Assembly (NCBI GenBank): GCA_005405945.1
Contig: BJHW01000001.1
Location: 8,122,001-8,186,000 of the forward strand
Source: Streptomyces violaceusniger
GTDB taxonomy: Bacteria > Actinomycetota > Actinomycetes > Streptomycetales > Streptomycetaceae
Direction of reading: 5' to 3'
Length of the DNA stretch: 64,000 nt
Shown: positions 26,504-36,352 of the stretch, in pieces
Layout: every line of letters starts with the position of its first letter
How positions within the stretch are numbered: the first letter of the stretch is position 1
Position numbers and translations under genes: made by a program
The notes under the pieces: generated by a model
The model's database searches: none
What the model was told of the DNA's origin: nothing
The model's input: the letters and a program-made list of their open reading frames with translations, nothing else

Positions 26504-28169
26504 CGTGGCTCTCCTGTAGCGGTCAGCGGCGCCCCGGCCGGCTGTTCGGCCAGCGCCTCGGGGAGGACGACGGTGAACTCCGCGCCCCCGCCCTCGCGGT
26601 CGGACACGCGGACGCTGCCGCCCTGGCGTTCGGCGAGGCGGCGGACCAGCGCGAGCCCTATGCCGCGCTTGCCGTGCGCGGGCGGCTCCTTGGTCGACCA
26701 GCCCTCGGTGAAGACCACGTCGCGCCGGTCGGCGGGTATCCCGGGCCGGTGTCGGAGACCCGCAGCAGCACCGTACGGTCGTCGGTGCACAGCTCCACCT
26801 CGACCCGTGGCTCCGGTGAACCGACCGCCGCGTCCAGGGCGTTGTCGATGAGGTTGCCGACGATCGTCACCAGCCCCGGTGGGTCCACCAGCCGGTTGGG
26901 CAGCAGGCTGTCCCCGGCGACGGTCAGCGAGACGCCGCGTTCGGTGGCGACCGTGGCCTTGCCGACCAGCAGGGAGGCCAGCAGCGGATCGTGCACCCGC
27001 TCGGTGACCTGCTCGGCGGTGGCCCGGTGCACCCCGATCGCCTCGGTGATGAACTCCATGGCCTCGTCGTGCAGTTCGAGTTCGAGCAGGCCGAGGAGCG
27101 TGTGCATCCGGTTGGCGTGCTCATGGTCCTGGGCCCGCAGGGCGTCGATCAGCCCGCGGGTGCCGTCCAGCTCGCGGCCCAGCCGCTCCAGCTCGGTGCG
27201 GTCACGCAGGGTGACCACCGCGCCGCCGTCGTCCGTCGGCATCCGGTTGGCGACCAGCACCCGGCCGCCGCTGACGGTCAGCAGATCGGCGCCGGTGACC
27301 CGCCCGGACAGCACATCGGTCGTACGGCCCGGGGCCAGCACCGCCTCCAAGGGCTGCCCGGTGTCCTCGGGGCGCAGATCCAGCAGCCGCTGCGCCTCGT
27401 CGTTGATCAGCCGGATGCGGCCGTGGCCGTCGAGGGCGACGACACCCTCCCGGATGCCGTGCAGCATCGCCTCGCGCTCGGCCAGCAGTGCCGAGATATC
27501 GGAGAAGGCCAGGTCATGGGTGCGTCGCTGGAGCCGGCGGGAGACCACGTACGCGGCCAGGGCACCGACCGCGAGCGCGCCGCCCGCGTAGGCGAGCATC
27601 TCCGGGACCGCGGCGACGAGCCGGGCGCGCACGCTCTCGTAGGAGATGCCCACGGAGACGGCGCCCACGATGCGGCCGTCCCCGGCGCGCAGGGGCACCT
27701 TGCCGCGGGCCGACCGGCCGAGGGTGCCCTCGTCGATCTCCATGACCTCCCGGCCTTCGAGGGCCTCGGTGGGGTCGGTGGAGACATGCTTCCCGATCTC
27801 GCCCGGGGAGGTGTGGGACCAGCGCACTCCGCGCCGGTCCATGATCACGACATATTCGGCGCCGGTCGCCCTGCGGATACGTTCCGCCTCCGTCTGCACC
27901 GGCCCGCCGGGGGTGGGTCGGGTGTGCTGGAGCGCGTCGGCCATCCGGGGCTCGGCGGCCGTGGTCTGGGCGATGGCGAGGGCGCGGCGCATGGCCTGGT
28001 CGTCGAGGTGATCGCTGAGCGGCGCGAGGAAGAGGCCGGTCGCGAGCACGGTGACACCCGTGGCGATGGCCAGCTGCATCAGCAGGACCTGGGAGAAGAC
28101 GCGTCGGGGTCGGCCGATGCGCCACCTTGTGGCCGTGGCGGCCGGCCCCGGCGGTATCGCGGCGCTCAT
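26500..28169 (-). CDS. Sensor histidine kinase, CitA/DcuS type, frameshifted
   Basis: About 556 residues after repair. TM1 (about 30-48), a periplasmic-type sensor domain with VVIMDRRGVRWSHTSP as in Cache/CitA sensors, TM2 (about 190-215), a PAS-like domain (LHGIREGVVALDGHGRI), and the SpoOB-type dimerisation helix with the phospho-acceptor His349 in DHEHANRMH. The ATPase domain has an N-box (GNLIDNALDAA) and a G1 box SDTGPG; the frame breaks at 26740-26746 right after that glycine, and the G2 box (GKRGIGLALVRRL) lies in the next frame. One added base restores it. It most likely senses an external di- or tricarboxylate. Confidence 0.88.
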
Positions 28170-28360
28170 GGCAACGAAGGGTAACCAAGGGCGGGTGGGA
28201 GGGGCCGGGGCAGGACCTGGGGAGGGGGTTGCGGGAGGGGCCGGAGTGGCGTTCCCGGGGTGCTACGGGGGTGGGTACGGGCGCGGCGGGGGCGGGGCGG
28301 GGGCGGAGCGGCTGGAGAGGGGTGGTGGGTTCAGAGGCGCCCGGAGGGCGGGGCGACGCG

Positions 28361-29356
28361 TCAGAGGCGCCCGGCGGCCATCGCCCGTACGCCGTGTGCG
28401 GGCCGCTGGGCGGTCCGGATCCCGACGATCTCCATACGGGCCGGGGAGCCCAGGGGGAAGCCGCAGCTCTCCGGCCGCGGCGGCGCCGCGGCGAGCTGCG
28501 CGACGCTCACCTGCCAGGCCCGCCCGTCGTGGTGCGCGACGGTCACGGACCAGACCCGGGCCTCGCGCTCGGTCCGTACGACGACGGTCAGCGCGTCGGC
28601 CCCGTCCTCGCCGGTCAGCTCGCGGATGGCCAGCTCCGCCGCCTGGCCGGGGCGCTCCCAGGTGGAGCGGCCGCGGCAGCCGTCGGTGACCACCCGGCCG
28701 TGCCGCAGCGCCTCGATGACGTCCTTGACGCCCTGCGCGGTGGCGCGGCCGTAGGCGTAGCCGTGCGGCAGCACGACGAGAGTGGGGGAGAAGCGATGGC
28801 CGCCGATATGGGTGATCTCCCAGGTGCCGTGGACCCCGGAGGCGGCCAGCTCACCGGCCAGCGGGCGGCCGAGGAGGGCGCAGCAGCGGTCGCGCTTGCC
28901 GTTGGTGCACACCAGCACCAGCGGATCGCCCGTGTACTCCTCCCAGGCGGCGGGGTCATGGGGCTCGTGGGGCGCCTGGGGCCGCAGGGTGAGCCCGCCG
29001 GGGTCGCCCGCGCCCAGCGCGGCGAAGTCCAGACCGAGCAGCCGTGCCGGGTCGTCCAGGGCGGTGGTGCGGATCCAGGAGTGGCCGGGCCGGGTGTGGG
29101 CCACGAACACCCGGTGCCGGGCGCCGGTGTGCAGATCGGCGTGGCGGCCGGGGCGGCGGATCAGCGCGACCCGTACGCCGGTGCCCTCGGCGGCGCGCTC
29201 CAGGGCGCGCCCTACGGCCGGGTCGAGCCGACTGGCGGTGAGGGCCTCGGCGCCCCAGGGCCCGGGCTGTTCCACCAGCAGCCAGGTGGAGGCGGTGGCC
29301 GCCGTCCCGGCGAGCGGCTCGGACAGGTCGCGGGAGGCGGTTGCGCACGTGCTCAC
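28361..29356 (-). CDS. Sucrase/ferredoxin-like (thioredoxin-fold) protein under a putative iron box
   Basis: 331 residues. Suc/Fer-like family: VLVCTNGKRDRCCALLGRPLA with Cys residues typical of thioredoxin-like [2Fe-2S] proteins, then GTWEITHIGGHRFSPTLVVLPHGYAYGRA, where the His residues may help bind a cluster. The exact role is unknown. GTG 29356 begins VSTCATASRDL and touches an iron-box palindrome, so the promoter and start are tightly packed. A 14-bp direct repeat (TCAGAGGCGCCCGG) at 28331 and 28361 duplicates the end of the gene, including the stop codon. Confidence 0.88.
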   Translation of the reverse strand: MSTCATASRDLSEPLAGTAATASTWLLVEQPGPWGAEALTASRLDPAVGRALERAAEGTGVRVALIRRPGRHADLHTGARHRVFVAHTRPGHSWIRTTALDDPARLLGLDFAALGAGDPGGLTLRPQAPHEPHDPAAWEEYTGDPLVLVCTNGKRDRCCALLGRPLAGELAASGVHGTWEITHIGGHRFSPTLVVLPHGYAYGRATAQGVKDVIEALRHGRVVTDGCRGRSTWERPGQAAELAIRELTGEDGADALTVVVRTEREARVWSVTVAHHDGRAWQVSVAQLAAAPPRPESCGFPLGSPARMEIVGIRTAQRPAHGVRAMAAGRL

Positions 29357-29375
29357 GAAGGTAAGCCTAACCTCT
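29357..29375 (-). promoter_or_regulatory. Iron box (DmdR1/IdeR-type operator)
   Basis: Read on the minus strand, this 19-mer carries AGGTTAGGCTTACCT at its centre and matches the actinobacterial iron-box consensus TTAGGTTAGGCTAACCTAA at 14 of 19 positions. It abuts the GTG start of the Suc/Fer-like gene, so iron-loaded DmdR1 would block transcription. Confidence 0.75.
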
Positions 29376-29585
29376 CTTGATCGAGAGCGCCCATCGGGCC
29401 GCGCGTACGCCCCGGAGCCGTGGTGGAGGGGCGAACGACCGGAGCCGGACGGCGCCTCATCGACCCGAGGCGGCGGAGCGCGACAGTCCGCATTCCGCCG
29501 CGTACTCGCCGTTCCATGGGGTGGGAGCAGGCGGGAAAATGGCGCCCAGGGGCGGAGGGGGCGGAGGGGCGGATATGGACGGCTT

Positions 29586-29978
29586 ATGGGCGCGGTGGCG
29601 CAGACGCCGGGGAGACGCGGGGCGCGCTCGCTGGATCCCGGGCTGAGGGCCATGGTGAGGGCGGCCTACGACGAGGGGCGGCCGATCCCCGAATCCCTCG
29701 CCCGTAAGGCGGCCGAGGCCGGTGATCCGCGGGGGATGACCGTCTACGGCATCGGGCTGGGGCAGCGGGGCGCGTACGCCGAGGCGGTCCACTGGCTCGG
29801 TAAGGCGGCCGCGACGGGTGATCTCTTGGCCATGGTGGTGCTCGGTACGGTCCACCTGGACCACGGCGAGCTGGGCGAGGCGGAGCGGCACTTCCAGCGG
29901 GCGGCGGACCGTGGCCACGCCGGTGCGCGCCTCGCCCTCCGACAGATGCGTGCCCGGCGCAACGGCAGCGGTCACTGA
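29586..29978 (+). CDS. TPR/Sel1-like repeat protein
   Basis: About 130 residues from ATG 29586. Two or three helix-pair repeats: LARKAAEAGDPRGMTVYGIG, AEAVHWLGKAAATGDLLAMV, and GELGEAERHFQRAADRGHAGA. These mediate protein contacts; partners are unknown. Start is uncertain. ATG 29575, in another frame, has a better ribosome site (GGAGGGGCGGAT) and encodes MDGLWARWRRRRGDAG before a stop; one added base would join it to this frame, matching the window's error pattern. That longer version would contain a rare TTA codon at 29584, which in Streptomyces would make it depend on the bldA tRNA. Confidence 0.75.
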   Translation: MGAVAQTPGRRGARSLDPGLRAMVRAAYDEGRPIPESLARKAAEAGDPRGMTVYGIGLGQRGAYAEAVHWLGKAAATGDLLAMVVLGTVHLDHGELGEAERHFQRAADRGHAGARLALRQMRARRNGSGH

Positions 29979-30371
29979 GTCGTTTGCCTGGCCGTCCGCC
30001 GTCCGGGGCCACCTTCGCAGGGGCGCCCGGCCGCGAGCAGGTGCCTCTCCCGGCGGCAGCCAGGGGAACCTGGCGCGGTCGCGAGCACGGCGCGGGGTCG
30101 TCCCCGGCCTGGGCGGGAGACGTACTCGGGCCACTCCGGCAACGCGGCGAGGGGCCGTACCGCGCGCCGGGAGCGGGGCGGCCTGTGCGGACGGGCCCGA
30201 GGGGCGTGAACGGCGCGGGTGCCCGGGAACGGCGAGGGGCGCGGCACCTCGCGGCGCCGCGCCCCTGCGCGCTCGTTCGACCCGCCTGCCCGTCAAGCCA
30301 GACCAGCCTGACCAGCCCGTCCGGCCCGTTCAGCCAGACCGGACCCGTCCGACCAGACCGGCCCGTCCGGG
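29979..30371. other. Intergenic region with degenerate Pro/Thr-codon-like repeats before the parC stop
   Basis: About 390 bases between convergent genes. The last 90 bases (30285-30375) consist of loosely repeated CCAGACCGG and CCCGTCC units. No gene or T-tailed terminator is supported. Confidence 0.5.
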
Positions 30372-32824
30372 CTACACCGGCCCGGCCACCACCGTCACCG
30401 GCTTGGCGAGCGGTTCGCCGGAGCCGTCCCGGCGCGGGTCGATCTCCGGCAGCGCCGCCGGGGATCCGTTCGCCCCCGCCGCGCGGGCCGGGACCGTGCC
30501 CGCCCAGGCCATGACCAGGCGGTCCTCGCCCTTCAGGAACCGCTGGCAGCGCACCCCGCCGGTGGCCCGGCCCTTGCGCGGGTACTGGTCGAAGGGGGTG
30601 AGCTTGGCCGACTGCTGCACCGAATCATCGAGCGTGCCGCTCGCGCCCGCCACCGTGAAGACCACCGCGTCGCTCGCCGGGTCGACGGCCGTGAACGAGA
30701 TCACCTTGGCGCCGGAGCCGAGCTTGATGCCCGCCATACCGCCCGCGGCGCGGCCCTGCGGCCGCACCTGGCCGGCCGCGTAACGCAGCAGCTGGGCGTC
30801 GTCGGTGATGAAGACCAGGTCCTCCTCGCCGGTGGACAGCTCCACCGCGCCCACGATCCGGTCGCCCTCCTTGAGGCCGATGACCTCCAACTCGTCCTTG
30901 TTGGCGGGGTAGTCGGGGACCACGCGCTTGACGACGCCCTGCTCCGTGCCGATCGCGAGCCCCGGTGAGGACTCGTCCAGGGTGGTGAGGCAGATCAGCT
31001 CCTCGTCGTCCTCCAGCGAGAGGAACTCGGCGATGGGCGCCCCGCCCGCCAGATTCGGGGGTGCGGCCGACTCCGGGAGCATCGGGAGGTCGATCACCGA
31101 GAGCCGCAGCAGCCGCCCGGTGGAGGTCACCGCTCCCACGGAGCCACGGGCCGTGGCCGGGACCGCGGAGACGATCACATCGTGCTTGGCGCGCTTGGCC
31201 TTCCCCTCGACCGGGAACGGCTCGCCGTTGGCGGTACGGGCCAGCAGCCCGGTGGAGGACAGCAGCACCCGGCAGGGGTCGTCCGCGACCTCCAGCGGCA
31301 CCGCGGTCACCGGCGCGTTCGACGACTCCAGCAGCACCGTGCGGCGCGGGGTGCCGAACTTCTTGGCCACCGCGGCCAGTTCGGAGGAGACCAGCTTGCG
31401 CAGCTCGGCGTCGGAGTCGAGGATCCGGGTCAGCTCCTCGATCTCGGCGTTGAGCCGGTCGCGCTCCGACTCCAGCTCCAGCCGGTCGAACTTGGTCAGC
31501 CGGCGCAGCGGGGTGTCCAGGATGTACTGCGTCTGGACGTCGGAGAGGCCGAAGCGCTCGATGAGGGACCGCTTGGCCTCCGCCGCGTTCTCGCTCTGCC
31601 GGATGAGGCGGATGACCTCGTCGATGTCGAGCAGGGCCACCAGCAGGCCCTCGACCAGGTGCAGCCGGTCCCGCCGCTTGGTGCGCCGGAACTCGCTGCG
31701 CCGCCGGACCACGTCGAAGCGGTGGTCGAGGTAGACCTCCAGCAGCTCCTTGAGGCCCAGCGTGAGCGGCTGGCCGTCCACCAGCGCCACGTTGTTGATG
31801 CCGAAGGACTCCTCCATCGGCGTGAGCTTGTAGAGCTGCTCCAGCACGGCCTCGGGGTTGAAGCCGTTCTTGATCTCGATCACCAGCCGCAGCCCGTGCT
31901 CACGGTCGGTGAGGTCCTTGACGTCCGCGATGCCCTGGAGCTTCTTCGCGCCGACCAGGTCCTTGATCTTCGAGATGACCTTCTCGGGCCCCACCGCGAA
32001 GGGCAGCTCGGTGACGACCAGGCCCTTGCGGCGGGCCGTCACGTCCTCCACGGCCACCGTGGCGCGGATCTTGAAGGTGCCGCGGCCCGTCTCGTACGCG
32101 TCCCGGATGCCGCTCATGCCCACGATCCGGCCGCCGGTGGGCAGGTCGGGCCCCGGCACGTGCCGCATGAGGGTGTCGAGGTCCGCGCCCGGGTGCCTGA
32201 TCAGATGGCGGGCGGCGGCGATGACCTCGCCCAGGTTGTGCGGCGGCATATTGGTGGCCATGCCGACCGCGATCCCGGACGTGCCGTTGACCAGCAGGTT
32301 CGGATAGGCGGCGGGGAGGGTGACCGGCTCCTGCTCACTGCCGTCGTAGTTCGGGGAGAAGTCGACCGTGTCCTCGTCGATCGACTCGGTCATCAGCGAG
32401 GTCGCCGACGCCATCCGGCATTCGGTGTACCGCATCGCGGCCGGCGGGTCGTCGTTGCCCAGCGAGCCGAAGTTCCCGTGGCCGTCGACCATCGGCAGGC
32501 GCATGGAGAACGGCTGCGCCATGCGCACCAGCGCGTCGTAGATCGACGCGTCGCCGTGCGGGTGGAGCTTTCCCATCACCTCGCCGACGACGCGGGCGCA
32601 TTTCACATAGGAGCGCTCGGGCGCAGGCCCATCTCGTTCATCTGGTAGAGGATGCGGCGGTGCACGGGCTTGAGCCCGTCACGGGCGTCGGGCAGCGCGC
32701 GCGAGTAGATGACCGAGTAGGCGTACTCGAGGTAGGAGCCCTGCATCTCGTCGACGACGTCGATGTCGAGGATGCGCTCCTCGAAGTCGTCCGGCGGCGG
32801 GGTCTTCGTGCGGCGGCGGGCCAT
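30372..32824 (-). CDS. parC: DNA topoisomerase IV subunit A (ParC, GyrA paralogue), frameshifted
   Basis: About 817 residues after repair. ATG 32824 begins MARRRTKTPPP; conserved GyrA/ParC N-terminal sequence SRALPDARDGLKPVHRRIL follows. The frame breaks at 32617-32621, between MGLRP and ERSYVKCARVVGEVMGK, and one base restores it. The catalytic Tyr is about residue 133 (MRYTECRM). The quinolone-pocket loop reads HPHGDASIYD, with Ala (about 93) where E. coli GyrA has Ser83. C-terminal beta-pinwheel blades follow (for example GTEQGVVKRV). With ParE it separates daughter chromosomes. An essential gene with a frame break is strong evidence that the break is a sequence error. Confidence 0.93.
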
Positions 32825-33139
32825 CGCGCTTGGGGCTCCTTCAACTGCCGATGCGGGATCTGACGCGGACCATTGTGGCCCCGTCCACCGACAAGTGTGG
32901 AACGGCCCGGGGCGCTCGCGGCCGGGGCGGGCCCCGGAACCGCGCCCGGCGGCCCCGCGCGAAGCCCCCTCGAAGGGGCCCGGAACCGGCGCCGGAGGGG
33001 GCGCGGAAACGGTTCGGGACAGCTCGGCGGGAGGGGAGTGGACCGGAACTTCGCCAGATGTCCGTCCCCTTGCATACAGTGACAGAAGCGCTGCGCAAGC
33101 GGCTGGCACGCGCTCCATCACGCGATCGAAGGGACGTAC
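32825..33139. other. Divergent region between parC and the M16 peptidase genes
   Basis: About 315 bases without a supported gene; it must hold the parC promoter and the promoter of the peptidase pair. A TACAGT hexamer near 33075 is a weak -10 candidate for the latter. The middle is GC-rich and low in complexity (AACCGCGCCCGGC-like). Confidence 0.4.
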
Positions 33140-34510
33140 ATGCCCATGGGTCACACGGCCACGCAGCAGGCCGGCTCCGGCGGCTTGAAAGCGACTGAGC
33201 ACCGCCTGGCCAATGGCCTGCGCGTGGTGCTCTCCGAGGACCATCTGACCCCGGTCGCCGCGGTCTGTCTGTGGTACGACGTCGGCTCGCGCCATGAGGT
33301 CAAGGGGCGCACCGGCCTGGCGCACCTCTTCGAGCACCTGATGTTCCAGGGCTCGGCGCAGGTCACCGGCAACGGCCACTTCGAGCTGGTGCAGGGGGCC
33401 GGCGGCTCGCTCAACGGCACGACCAGCTTCGAGCGCACCAACTACTTCGAGACCATGCCCGCCCACCAGGTCGAGCTCGCCCTGTGGCTGGAGGCCGACC
33501 GGATGGGGTCCCTCCTGACCGCTCTGGACGAGGAGAGCCTGGAGAACCAGCGCGACGTCGTCAAGAACGAGCGCCGCCAGCGGTACGACAACGTCCCGTA
33601 CGGCACCGCCTTCGAGAAGCTCGTAGCCATGGCGTACCCCGAGGGCCACCCGTACCACCACACCCCGATCGGCTCGATGGCCGACCTGGACGCGGCCTCC
33701 TTGGAGGACGCGCGGGAGTTCTTCCGCACCTACTACGCCCCCAACAACGCCGTGCTGTCGATCGTCGGCGACATCGACCCCGAGCAGACGCTCGCCTGGG
33801 TCGAGAAGTACTTCGGCTCCATCCCCTCCCACGAGGGCAAGCGGCCGCCCCGCGACGGCACGCTCCCGGAGGTGATCGGCGGCCAGCTGCGCGAGGTCGT
33901 GGAGGAGGAGGTCCCGGCCCGCGCCCTGATGGCCGCCTACCGGCTGCCGCACGACGGCACCCGTGAGGCCGACGCCGCCGACCTGGCGCTGACCGTCCTC
34001 GGCGGCGGCGAGTCCTCCCGGCTCCACAACCGCCTGGTGCGCCGCGACCGCACCGCCGTGGCCGCCGGGTTCGGCCTGCTGCGGCTGTCGGGCGCCCCCT
34101 CGCTGGGCTGGCTGGACGTGAAGACCTCCGGCGGCGTCGAGGTGCCCGCCATCGAGGCCGCCGTCGACGAGGAGCTGGCCCGCTTCGCCGAGGAGGGGCC
34201 GACCCCGCAGGAGATGGAGCGCGCCCAGGCGCAGATCGAGCGCGAGTGGCTGGACCGGCTGGCCACGGTCGGCGGCCGGGCCGACGAGCTCTGCCGTTAC
34301 GCGGTGCTCTTCGGCGACCCGCAGCTGGCGCTGACCGCCGTGGAGCGGGTGCTCGACATCAGCCCCGAGGAGGTGCGGGCCGTGGCCGCGGCGCGGCTGC
34401 GCCCCGACAACCGCGCCGTGCTGGTCTACGAGCCCGTCCAGGGCGCCGAGGACGCAGCCGACACCGCCGAAGCCGCCGAGACCGACGCAGAAGGGGAGGC
34501 GGCCCAGTGA
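33140..34510 (+). CDS. M16 family zinc metallopeptidase, catalytic subunit
   Basis: 456 residues. The inverted zinc motif HLFEH is intact (His62, Glu65, His66), followed by the usual downstream acidic ligand region (SLENQRDVVKNERRQR). Two M16 halves are present. Related bacterial enzymes act on short peptides or pre-sequences, often as a dimer of an active and an inactive chain. The next gene overlaps by 4 bases (GTGA), so the two chains are probably made together. No signal peptide is seen. ATG 33140 follows AAGGGA; ATG 33146 is also possible. Confidence 0.93.
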   Translation: MPMGHTATQQAGSGGLKATEHRLANGLRVVLSEDHLTPVAAVCLWYDVGSRHEVKGRTGLAHLFEHLMFQGSAQVTGNGHFELVQGAGGSLNGTTSFERTNYFETMPAHQVELALWLEADRMGSLLTALDEESLENQRDVVKNERRQRYDNVPYGTAFEKLVAMAYPEGHPYHHTPIGSMADLDAASLEDAREFFRTYYAPNNAVLSIVGDIDPEQTLAWVEKYFGSIPSHEGKRPPRDGTLPEVIGGQLREVVEEEVPARALMAAYRLPHDGTREADAADLALTVLGGGESSRLHNRLVRRDRTAVAAGFGLLRLSGAPSLGWLDVKTSGGVEVPAIEAAVDEELARFAEEGPTPQEMERAQAQIEREWLDRLATVGGRADELCRYAVLFGDPQLALTAVERVLDISPEEVRAVAAARLRPDNRAVLVYEPVQGAEDAADTAEAAETDAEGEAAQ

Positions 34511-35913
34511 GCGACGCCGTCACCGCGACCATGACCTTCCACCCGCAGCCCAAGGGCGGCGCCCCAAGGCCGTGGGCGTTCCCGGCCCCCGAGCGCGGTG
34601 TGTTGCCCAACGGCCTCACTGTGCTGCGCTGCCACCGCCCCGGCCAGCAGGTCGTCGCCGTGGAGATCAACCTGGAGGCGCCGCTGGACGCCGAGCCGGC
34701 CGGGCTCGAAGGCGTCGCCACGATCATGGCGCGCGCCCTGTCGGAGGGCACCGACAAGCACGACGCCGAGGAGTTCGCCGCCGAGCTCGAGCGCTGCGGC
34801 GCCACGCTGGACGCCCACGCCGACCACGCCGGCGTCCGCGTCTCCCTGGAGGTCCCGGCCTCCCGGCTGCCCAAGGCGCTCGGCCTGCTGGCCGACGCGC
34901 TGCGCGCCCCCGCCTTCCCGGACGGCGAGGTCGAGCGGCTGGTGCGCAACCGGCTGGACGAGATCCCCCATGAGCTGGCCAACCCGGCCCGCCGCGCCTC
35001 CATGGCCCTCTCCGCGGAGCTCTTCCCGGCCGAGTCCCGGATGTCCCGGCCGCGCCAGGGCACCCAGGAGACCATCGAGGGCATCGACGCCGCGGCCGTG
35101 CGGGCCTTCTACGAGGCGCATCTCCGCCCCTCCACCGCCACCGCCGTCATCGTGGGCGACCTCGGCGGCGTCGACCTGGACCGGGCGCTCGCGGACACCC
35201 TCGGTGCCTGGACGGGCGGTGCGGGCGCGCCGCGCACGGTGCCCCCGATCGTCGCGGACGACGCCGGCCGTGTGGTGATCGTCGACCGGCCGGGCGCGGT
35301 GCAGACCCAGCTGCTCATCGGGCGGGTGGGCGCCGACCGCCACGACCGGGTCTGGCCCGCGCAGGTACTCGGCACGTACTGCCTGGGCGGCACCCTCACC
35401 TCCCGCCTCGACCGCGTGCTGCGCGAGGAGAAGGGCTACACCTACGGGGTGCGCGCCTTCGGCCAGGTGCTGCGCTCCGGGCCCCCGTCGCCCGCGGGCG
35501 GATCCTCGGGCGCCGCGATGCTGGCGATCAGCGGCTCGGTGGCCACCGAGGTCACCGGCCCGGCGCTGGACGACCTCTGGAAGGTGCTGCGTACGCTGAA
35601 GGAGGAGGGGCTGACCGACGACGAGCGCGATGTCGCGGTGCAGAACCTGGTGGGCGTCGCCCCGCTGAAGTACGAGACGGCGGCGTCCGTGGCGAACACC
35701 CTCGCCGATCAGGTGGAGCAGCACCTTCCGGACGACTTCCAGGCGCAGTTGTACGCCCGCCTGGCGGAGACCGGCACGGTGGAGGCCACCGCCGCGGTGG
35801 TGAGCGCCTTCCCGGCGGACCGGCTGGTCACGGTGCTGGTCGGGGACGCCTCGGCGATCGAGGAGCCGGTCCGGGCGCTGGGCATCGGCGAGGTGCGCGT
35901 CATCTCCGGCTGA
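34507..35913 (+). CDS. M16 family peptidase-like protein, non-catalytic partner
   Basis: 468 residues. The fold matches M16 proteins, but the HxxEH motif is absent (the corresponding region reads GLEGVATIMARALSEG). It keeps the Arg/Tyr pair region (SRLDRVLREEKGYTYGVR) that the partner subunit uses to hold substrate. It is therefore probably the inactive chain of a heterodimeric peptidase with the preceding gene product, as in mitochondrial processing peptidase. GTG 34507 overlaps the upstream stop. Confidence 0.93.
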   Translation: MSDAVTATMTFHPQPKGGAPRPWAFPAPERGVLPNGLTVLRCHRPGQQVVAVEINLEAPLDAEPAGLEGVATIMARALSEGTDKHDAEEFAAELERCGATLDAHADHAGVRVSLEVPASRLPKALGLLADALRAPAFPDGEVERLVRNRLDEIPHELANPARRASMALSAELFPAESRMSRPRQGTQETIEGIDAAAVRAFYEAHLRPSTATAVIVGDLGGVDLDRALADTLGAWTGGAGAPRTVPPIVADDAGRVVIVDRPGAVQTQLLIGRVGADRHDRVWPAQVLGTYCLGGTLTSRLDRVLREEKGYTYGVRAFGQVLRSGPPSPAGGSSGAAMLAISGSVATEVTGPALDDLWKVLRTLKEEGLTDDERDVAVQNLVGVAPLKYETAASVANTLADQVEQHLPDDFQAQLYARLAETGTVEATAAVVSAFPADRLVTVLVGDASAIEEPVRALGIGEVRVISG

Positions 35914-36017
35914 GCCGAGGAGAGTTGGCCGGAACCGTTCGATGAGCTGTTGCTCCGGCCCGCTCGTTGACGGCCCGGCAGGCGGTCCGGCGGACGTCCG
36001 GTCCATGAGCCGACGAG

Positions 36018-36056
36018 GGAAGGACCCCGACCCCGTGAGGGCGTCGGGGTCCTTCC
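36018..36056 (+). terminator. Strong stem-loop after the M16 pair
   Basis: A perfect 14-bp stem (GGAAGGACCCCGAC with GTCGGGGTCCTTCC) and an 11-base loop, about 105 bases after the last stop. Confidence 0.8.
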
Positions 36057-36204
36057 AACATGCCCGATTTATGGGATTGACTGCTTGTTTGGTTTGTGGG
36101 GAGAGCAACAAAAAACCGGAACCGTTTGGTGATCGAAAGCGGGCCCGTTTAGCGTCAGTCCGGCTGTTCGCCAGCGACCCGCCGCACCCGCGGCACCGGA
36201 CAGT

Positions 36205-36352
36205 CATCGCCGAGTCCCCGTACGGCGCGAGCCAGGGGAGCCGGGGACCCAACACGTCCCCAGGGGTGAATCGGGCGCCTTCCCCGGCCGGGGGAGGGGT
36301 CCGTAGGAGACCTTCCTGCTCCGAACCCGTCAGCTAACCCGGTAGGCGAGAA
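36205..36352 (+). promoter_or_regulatory. ydaO-type cyclic di-AMP riboswitch
   Basis: The leader carries the conserved ydaO blocks in order: AGCCAGGGGAGCCGGGGACC, then CCAGGGGTGAATCGGG, then GTAGGAGACCTTCCTGCTCC, and GAACCCGTCAGCTAACCCGG. A P1-type pairing of TCGCC (36207-36211) with GGCGA (36345-36349) closes it. In actinobacteria this riboswitch precedes cell-wall hydrolase genes and turns them off when c-di-AMP is abundant. It ends about 25 bases before the M23 peptidase start. Its promoter is probably in the AT-richer stretch around 36060-36130. Confidence 0.9.
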
